This document shows, piece by piece, positions 6,436 through 8,893 of a stretch of 8,893 nt of DNA (positions within the stretch are counted from its first letter, which is position 1; each line of letters starts with the position of its first letter). The DNA lies in contig JBFWTJ010000162.1 of NCBI GenBank assembly GCA_050247895.1, positions 1 to 8,893 of the forward strand, given 5' to 3'. The notes beneath the pieces are model-generated. The model was not told the origin of the DNA, did not search any database, and saw only the letters and a list, made by a program, of their open reading frames with translations. The position numbers and the translations under genes were made by a program. The stretch comes from CAVPEW01 sp050247895. Lineage in GTDB: Bacteria > Actinomycetota > Acidimicrobiia > Acidimicrobiales > VFJN01.

Positions 6436-7461
6436 TCACGCGGGCAGGGGCGGTGCCTCGTAGCGCTCGAGGGCCGAGAGGACCTCGGCCGCGGCGCGCT
6501 GGCGGAGCCAGGCCGGTTCGACGACCTCGGCCGACCCGCCCAGGGCGAGCAGGCTGCGCAGGGCGTGCTCGGGGTGCTCGGTGGGGACCGTGACCCGGAC
6601 CCAGCCGTGCTCGTCGGGCGCCGACGCGCTCTGCAGGGCGCGCTCGCCGCTGGCCGGGTCGAGCGACCACCGGAGCGGTTCGAGCGCCTCGGCCCGGACC
6701 CGGGCCACCACCTCGTGGGCCAGCGGCCGGCCGGCGAAGGCCTCCTGGGACTCGGCCCAGTGGAGGCCGAGGTCGAAGTCCTCGGGCCGGTCGAAGTGCT
6801 CGTCGCGCAGGCTGGCGGCGCAGACCCGCGAGACGCGGTAGGTGCGCAGGTCCGGGTCCGAACCGTCGGGGGCGGACCCCGACACCCCGGCGACCAGGTA
6901 CCAGGTGCCGGCCTTGAGCACGAGGCCCAGGGGCTCGAGGGTCCGGGTCGACTCGCGGAGCTCGCCCCGGTCGGCGTCCCACCGCCGGTAGGTGATGTCG
7001 GCCAGGCGCTCCTCCCACACGCCCTGCGACAGCAGGGGGAGGAACGGCACCTCCTCGCGCCGCTTGAACCAGCCCGGCGCGTCGAGGTGGAAGCGCTGGC
7101 GCATCCGCACGGCCCGGCTGCGCAGCTCGGGGGGCAGGGCGGCCTCGACCTTGATCTGCGCTGCGGCCAGCACGGTGCCCAGGCCGAGCTCGGCCGCGGC
7201 GTCGGGGAGGCCGGTGAGGGCCATGACCTGGGCCTCGTCGGCGGTCAGGCCGGTGAGCCGGGTGCGGTAGCCGTCCACGAGCTGGCAGCCACCGCCCGGA
7301 CCCGGCTCGGCGTAGACGGGGACCCCCGCCGCGCCGAGGGCCTCGAGGTCCCGGTAGATGGTGCGGACCGACACCTCGAGGCGCCCGGCCAGCTGCGCGG
7401 CGGTCATCCGGCCGTTGGCCTGGAGCAGCAGCAGGAGCTGGACGAGGCGGCTGGCGCGCAC
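6436..7461 (-). CDS. WYL-domain transcriptional regulator (YafY/PafC-like, HTH_11)
   Basis: A 341-residue cytosolic DNA-binding regulator. The N-terminal winged helix-turn-helix (about 3-60) reads RLVQLLLLLQANGRMTAAQL, with recognition helix SVRTIYRDLEALGAAGVPV (31-49). This is followed by the glycine-rich wing PGPGGGCQL. A linker leads to the WYL domain (about 140-215), which contains TWYLVAG (186-192) and RTYRVSRV, and then a C-terminal WCX-type domain (about 245-340). WYL domains sense ligands, often nucleic acids or nucleotides, and such proteins include DNA-damage and phage-defence regulators as well as ordinary metabolic ones. The frame stays open upstream to 7806, but the GTG at 7461 is chosen because the conserved helix begins there and TAGCCT lies exactly 7 nt before it, as in a leaderless gene. 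Its partner downstream is the zinc-ribbon gene. A perfect palindrome 26-40 bp upstream suggests autoregulation. The ligand and targets are unknown. Confidence 0.93.
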   Translation of the reverse strand: MRASRLVQLLLLLQANGRMTAAQLAGRLEVSVRTIYRDLEALGAAGVPVYAEPGPGGGCQLVDGYRTRLTGLTADEAQVMALTGLPDAAAELGLGTVLAAAQIKVEAALPPELRSRAVRMRQRFHLDAPGWFKRREEVPFLPLLSQGVWEERLADITYRRWDADRGELRESTRTLEPLGLVLKAGTWYLVAGVSGSAPDGSDPDLRTYRVSRVCAASLRDEHFDRPEDFDLGLHWAESQEAFAGRPLAHEVVARVRAEALEPLRWSLDPASGERALQSASAPDEHGWVRVTVPTEHPEHALRSLLALGGSAEVVEPAWLRQRAAAEVLSALERYEAPPLPA

Positions 7462-7468
7462 GGATCCG

Positions 7469-7474
7469 AGGCTA
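7469..7474 (-). promoter_or_regulatory. Candidate -10 box of the WYL regulator, leaderless
   Basis: Read on the minus strand this is TAGCCT, followed by 7 nt and then the GTG start at 7461. The spacing puts the transcript start on the first base of the start codon, and no Shine-Dalgarno is present at normal distance, so a leaderless mRNA is likely. No good -35 is visible; the palindrome at 7487-7501 occupies that area. Confidence 0.5.
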
Positions 7475-7486
7475 CGACCGCAACGC

Positions 7487-7501
7487 TGACAGGCACTGTC
7501 A
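7487..7501. promoter_or_regulatory. Perfect palindrome TGACAG-N3-CTGTCA, likely operator
   Basis: The sequence TGACAGGCACTGTCA is a perfect 6-bp inverted repeat with a 3-bp spacer. It lies 26-40 bp upstream of the WYL-regulator start, over the expected -35 region, and 49-63 bp upstream of the rsmD start. A dimeric regulator bound there could repress its own gene and perhaps affect rsmD. The repeat is directly visible; the link to the WYL protein is inferred from position. Confidence 0.55.
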
Positions 7502-7525
7502 TCGTTTGCGGGTGCGGTCGCAGGA

Positions 7526-7549
7526 GGTGCCGACGGTACCTTCGGCACC
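7526..7549. promoter_or_regulatory. 24-bp near-perfect palindrome abutting the rsmD start
   Basis: The arms GGTGCCGA (7526-7533) and TCGGCACC (7542-7549) are perfect inverted repeats. The 8-bp centre contains the palindrome GGTACC on the same axis, so only one base pair (7534/7541) breaks the symmetry across 24 bp. The element ends on the base before the rsmD GTG and contains the candidate -10 box TACCTT (7537-7542). It could be an operator over the rsmD promoter or, if transcribed, a hairpin blocking the start codon. The symmetry is seen; the role is inferred. Confidence 0.55.
7537..7542 (+). promoter_or_regulatory. Candidate -10 box of rsmD, leaderless
   Basis: TACCTT is followed by exactly 7 nt and then the rsmD GTG at 7550, the same geometry as the divergent WYL-regulator gene. 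The only GGAGG nearby (7523-7527) is 22 nt from the start codon, too far to act as a normal ribosome-binding site, which supports a leaderless transcript. Confidence 0.45.
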
Positions 7550-8113
7550 GTGCGCGTCGTGGCCGGGAGCGCCCGGGGTCGTCGGCTCGTGGCCCCGGCC
7601 GGGCGGTCCACCACCCGGCCGACGCCCGACCGCGTCCGCGAGGCGACCTTCAACGCGCTGGTGAGCCGGGGCGCCCTGGACGGCGCGACGGTCCTGGACC
7701 TGTTCGCCGGCAGCGGGGCGCTGGGCATCGAGGCCCTGTCGCGGGGCGCGGCCCACGCCACCTTCGTCGACGCCGACGCGGCCGCGCTGGCCGCGGTGCG
7801 GGCCAACCTCGCCGCCTGCGGGTTCGCCGGGCGCGCCGAGGTCGTGCGGGGCGAGGCGACGGCCTTCCTGGCCGGCGCCGGCGACCGGCGCTGGGACCTG
7901 GCGCTGCTCGACCCGCCCTACGCCTTCGACGGCTGGGCCGAGCTGCTCGCGGCCCTCCCGGCGGCCGAGGCGGTGGTCGAGTCCGACCGCGAGGTCGGGC
8001 TCCCCGCCGGGTGGCGGGCCGAACGGGCCAAGCGGTACGGGGGCACCGTCGTGGTCATCGCAGCGCGGACCGTGGGCGACGGCGCGCCGGAACCGGGCCG
8101 AGGGGTCGGCTAG
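7550..8113 (+). CDS. rsmD: 16S rRNA (guanine(966)-N(2))-methyltransferase RsmD
   Basis: A 187-residue class-I SAM-dependent methyltransferase of normal family length. It methylates N2 of G966 in 16S rRNA during assembly of the small ribosomal subunit. Family motifs are complete: MRVVAGSARGRRLVAP at the start, RPTPDRVREATFNAL (23-37), SAM-binding VLDLFAGSGALGIEALSRGA (48-67), an acidic residue after motif II in FVDAD (72-76), the catalytic DPPY (121-124) and RAKRYGGTVV near the end (159-168). The GTG at 7550 is chosen because the conserved family N-terminus begins exactly there. The last 15 or so residues, rich in Gly, Pro and Glu, are a variable tail. It is divergent from the WYL regulator across 88 bp and is followed by coaD after 62 bp. 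The rsmD-coaD pair is a widely conserved arrangement. Confidence 0.96.
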   Translation: MRVVAGSARGRRLVAPAGRSTTRPTPDRVREATFNALVSRGALDGATVLDLFAGSGALGIEALSRGAAHATFVDADAAALAAVRANLAACGFAGRAEVVRGEATAFLAGAGDRRWDLALLDPPYAFDGWAELLAALPAAEAVVESDREVGLPAGWRAERAKRYGGTVVVIAARTVGDGAPEPGRGVG

Positions 8114-8116
8114 CGG

Positions 8117-8122
8117 TACGGT
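8117..8122 (+). promoter_or_regulatory. Possible internal -10 box before coaD
   Basis: TACGGT lies 3 bp after the rsmD stop and could start a transcript near 8129 for coaD and the gene after it. No convincing -35 is present, so readthrough from rsmD remains equally possible. Confidence 0.25.
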
Positions 8123-8123
8123 T

Positions 8124-8151
8124 GTCGCCCACCGCAGACGAAGTGGGCGAC
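8124..8151 (+). promoter_or_regulatory. Perfect 9-bp inverted repeat in the rsmD-coaD gap
   Basis: GTCGCCCAC (8124-8132) and GTGGGCGAC (8143-8151) flank a 10-nt loop. It sits 8 bp before the GGGAGG ribosome-binding site of coaD (8159-8164) and 10 bp after the rsmD stop. As RNA it would form a stable hairpin; no T-tract follows, so it is not a standard terminator. It may be an attenuator, mRNA-processing site or operator. The repeat is directly visible; its function is inferred. Confidence 0.5.
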
Positions 8152-8175
8152 GTTGCTCGGGAGGCGTTGCAGCCT

Positions 8176-8670
8176 GTGACCAGGGTCCTCTATCCGGGGT
8201 CGTTCGACCCGATCCACAACGGCCACCTCGAGATCATCGAGGTCGCGGCCAACCTCTTCGACGAGGTGGTGGTGGCCGCGGTGCGCAACCCCCAGAAGGG
8301 CGACGCGCTGTTCCCGCTGGACGACCGGCAGGCGATGATCGAGGAGTCGCTGGCCCACCTGCCCAACGTGTCGGTGACGATGTTCTCGAGCCTGGTGGTC
8401 GACCTGGCCCGCGAGGTCGGTGCCGACTTCATCGTCAAGGGCCTGCGGGCGGTGTCGGACTTCGAGGCCGAGCTCCAGATGGCCCACATGAACAAGACGG
8501 TGTCGGGCGTCGATACGCTGCTCATCCCCTGCGGACCGTCCGTCTCGTTCCTGGCCTCCAAGCTGATCAGGGAGATCGCCCGCTTCGGCGGTGACGTCTC
8601 GAGCATGGTGCCCGAGGCGGTGGCCAAGCGCCTGCAGGACAAGTACGGCGAGCCCGGGAAGCACGGCTGA
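8176..8670 (+). CDS. coaD: Phosphopantetheine adenylyltransferase
   Basis: A 164-residue enzyme of normal length that transfers AMP from ATP to 4'-phosphopantetheine, giving dephospho-CoA, the penultimate step of coenzyme A synthesis. Visible motifs: YPGSFDPIHNGH (6-17), with the nucleotidyltransferase HxGH signature at 14-17; KGLRAVSDFEAELQMAHMNK (88-107), with the conserved K88 and R91; and the C-terminal phosphate-binding region, which reads VSFLASKLIREIA where most family members have FISSSLVKEVA. The GTG at 8176 is chosen because TRVLYPGSFDP aligns directly with the family N-terminus and GGGAGG lies 11 nt upstream. The frame is open far upstream, but those residues do not belong to this protein. 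The TGA overlaps the ATG of the next gene by one base (TGATG), so the two are translationally coupled. Confidence 0.97.
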   Translation: MTRVLYPGSFDPIHNGHLEIIEVAANLFDEVVVAAVRNPQKGDALFPLDDRQAMIEESLAHLPNVSVTMFSSLVVDLAREVGADFIVKGLRAVSDFEAELQMAHMNKTVSGVDTLLIPCGPSVSFLASKLIREIARFGGDVSSMVPEAVAKRLQDKYGEPGKHG

Positions 8671-8893
8671 TGGACGAAGACGAACCCGAGTACCCGCCCG
8701 AGCCCAGCCCCCGCTACCACGGCGCCGACGTGGAGCAGCTGATGCGGCGCGTCCACGACCTGGTCGGCTCGGCCCGGCCGATGCCGTTGTCGACCTCGGT
8801 CATGGTCAACCGCGACGAGCTGCGCGTGCTGCTCGACGAGGCGATCCAGCGCCTCCCCGAGGAGCGGCGGGCGGCCCGCGGGCTGCTCATGGA
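8670..8893 (+). CDS. SepIVA/DivIVA-like septum protein, N-terminal part only
   Basis: 74 codons are present and the frame runs off the window. After an acidic, proline-rich start (MDEDEPEYPPEPSP) comes VEQLMRRVHDLVGSARPMPLS (21-41) and VMVNRDELRVLLDEAIQRLP (44-63). This pattern of a short helix, an R-x-x-P-M-S-like turn, a V-V-N-R-x-E-L strand and a second helix ending in LP resembles actinobacterial SepIVA (Mycobacterium tuberculosis Rv2927c) and proteins often labelled DivIVA-like or ATP synthase subunit B-like. In mycobacteria SepIVA is a coiled-coil protein needed for septation and intracellular membrane organisation. The ATG overlaps the coaD TGA and a GGGAAG lies about 8 nt upstream. 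A gene of this family next to coaD is common in actinomycetes. The coiled coil itself would lie beyond the window, so the family call is moderately sure. Confidence 0.75.
   Translation, partial: MDEDEPEYPPEPSPRYHGADVEQLMRRVHDLVGSARPMPLSTSVMVNRDELRVLLDEAIQRLPEERRAARGLLM

Noticed and set aside
7462..7806. N-terminal extension of the WYL regulator to 7806
   Set aside because: It would overlap the divergent rsmD by about 250 bp and adds Ala/Pro/Arg-rich sequence not typical of the family, which starts at the helix-turn-helix.
6319..8175. Upstream extension of the coaD reading frame, antisense to the WYL gene and over rsmD
   Set aside because: The conserved CoaD N-terminus starts at 8176; the extension is another-frame sequence over two well-supported genes.

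Overview
The window is about 8.9 kb of very GC-rich DNA, dense in genes, with GTG starts and TANNNT-type -10 boxes placed directly upstream of start codons. Gene content and order (rpmB / fakA-like / recG, then rsmD-coaD-sepIVA-like, plus GTP-type PEP carboxykinase) point to a free-living actinomycete. Protein details such as the divergent cold-shock-like protein fit the Acidimicrobiia side of the phylum, but the exact lineage is inference. It reads as core chromosome: I see no transposase, integrase, phage gene, CRISPR array, tRNA or rRNA.

Left part, minus strand (1-2326): rpmB (zinc-type ribosomal protein L28), then a small divergent cold-shock-domain-like gene, then pckG (GTP-dependent PEP carboxykinase, cut by the window start about 20 residues before its expected end). 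All three run leftwards. PckG links oxaloacetate to phosphoenolpyruvate at the TCA/gluconeogenesis node.

Middle, plus strand (2448-6243): a FakA/YloV-type DAK2-domain protein (fatty acid kinase family) and recG (replication-fork helicase) form a tight two-gene operon, separated by 7 bp and transcribed divergently from rpmB. A convergent two-gene unit on the minus strand follows (6240-7461): a WYL-domain transcriptional regulator and a 63-residue CxxC/CxxC zinc-ribbon protein. The stop codon of the latter overlaps the recG stop in a CTAG palindrome.

Right part, plus strand (7550-8893): rsmD (16S rRNA G966 methyltransferase), coaD (phosphopantetheine adenylyltransferase, CoA synthesis) and the beginning of a SepIVA/DivIVA-like septum protein. 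The short control regions are the most structured non-coding DNA here. Two palindromes lie between the WYL regulator and rsmD, and a perfect 9-bp inverted repeat lies between rsmD and coaD.

The genes are mostly housekeeping and I do not see a convincing new defence, mobile or biosynthetic system. The items most worth a second look are the two-palindrome WYL/rsmD intergenic region, the strong codon-usage and strand-skew gradient inside pckG, the divergent cold-shock-like protein, and the uncharacterised WYL plus zinc-ribbon pair.
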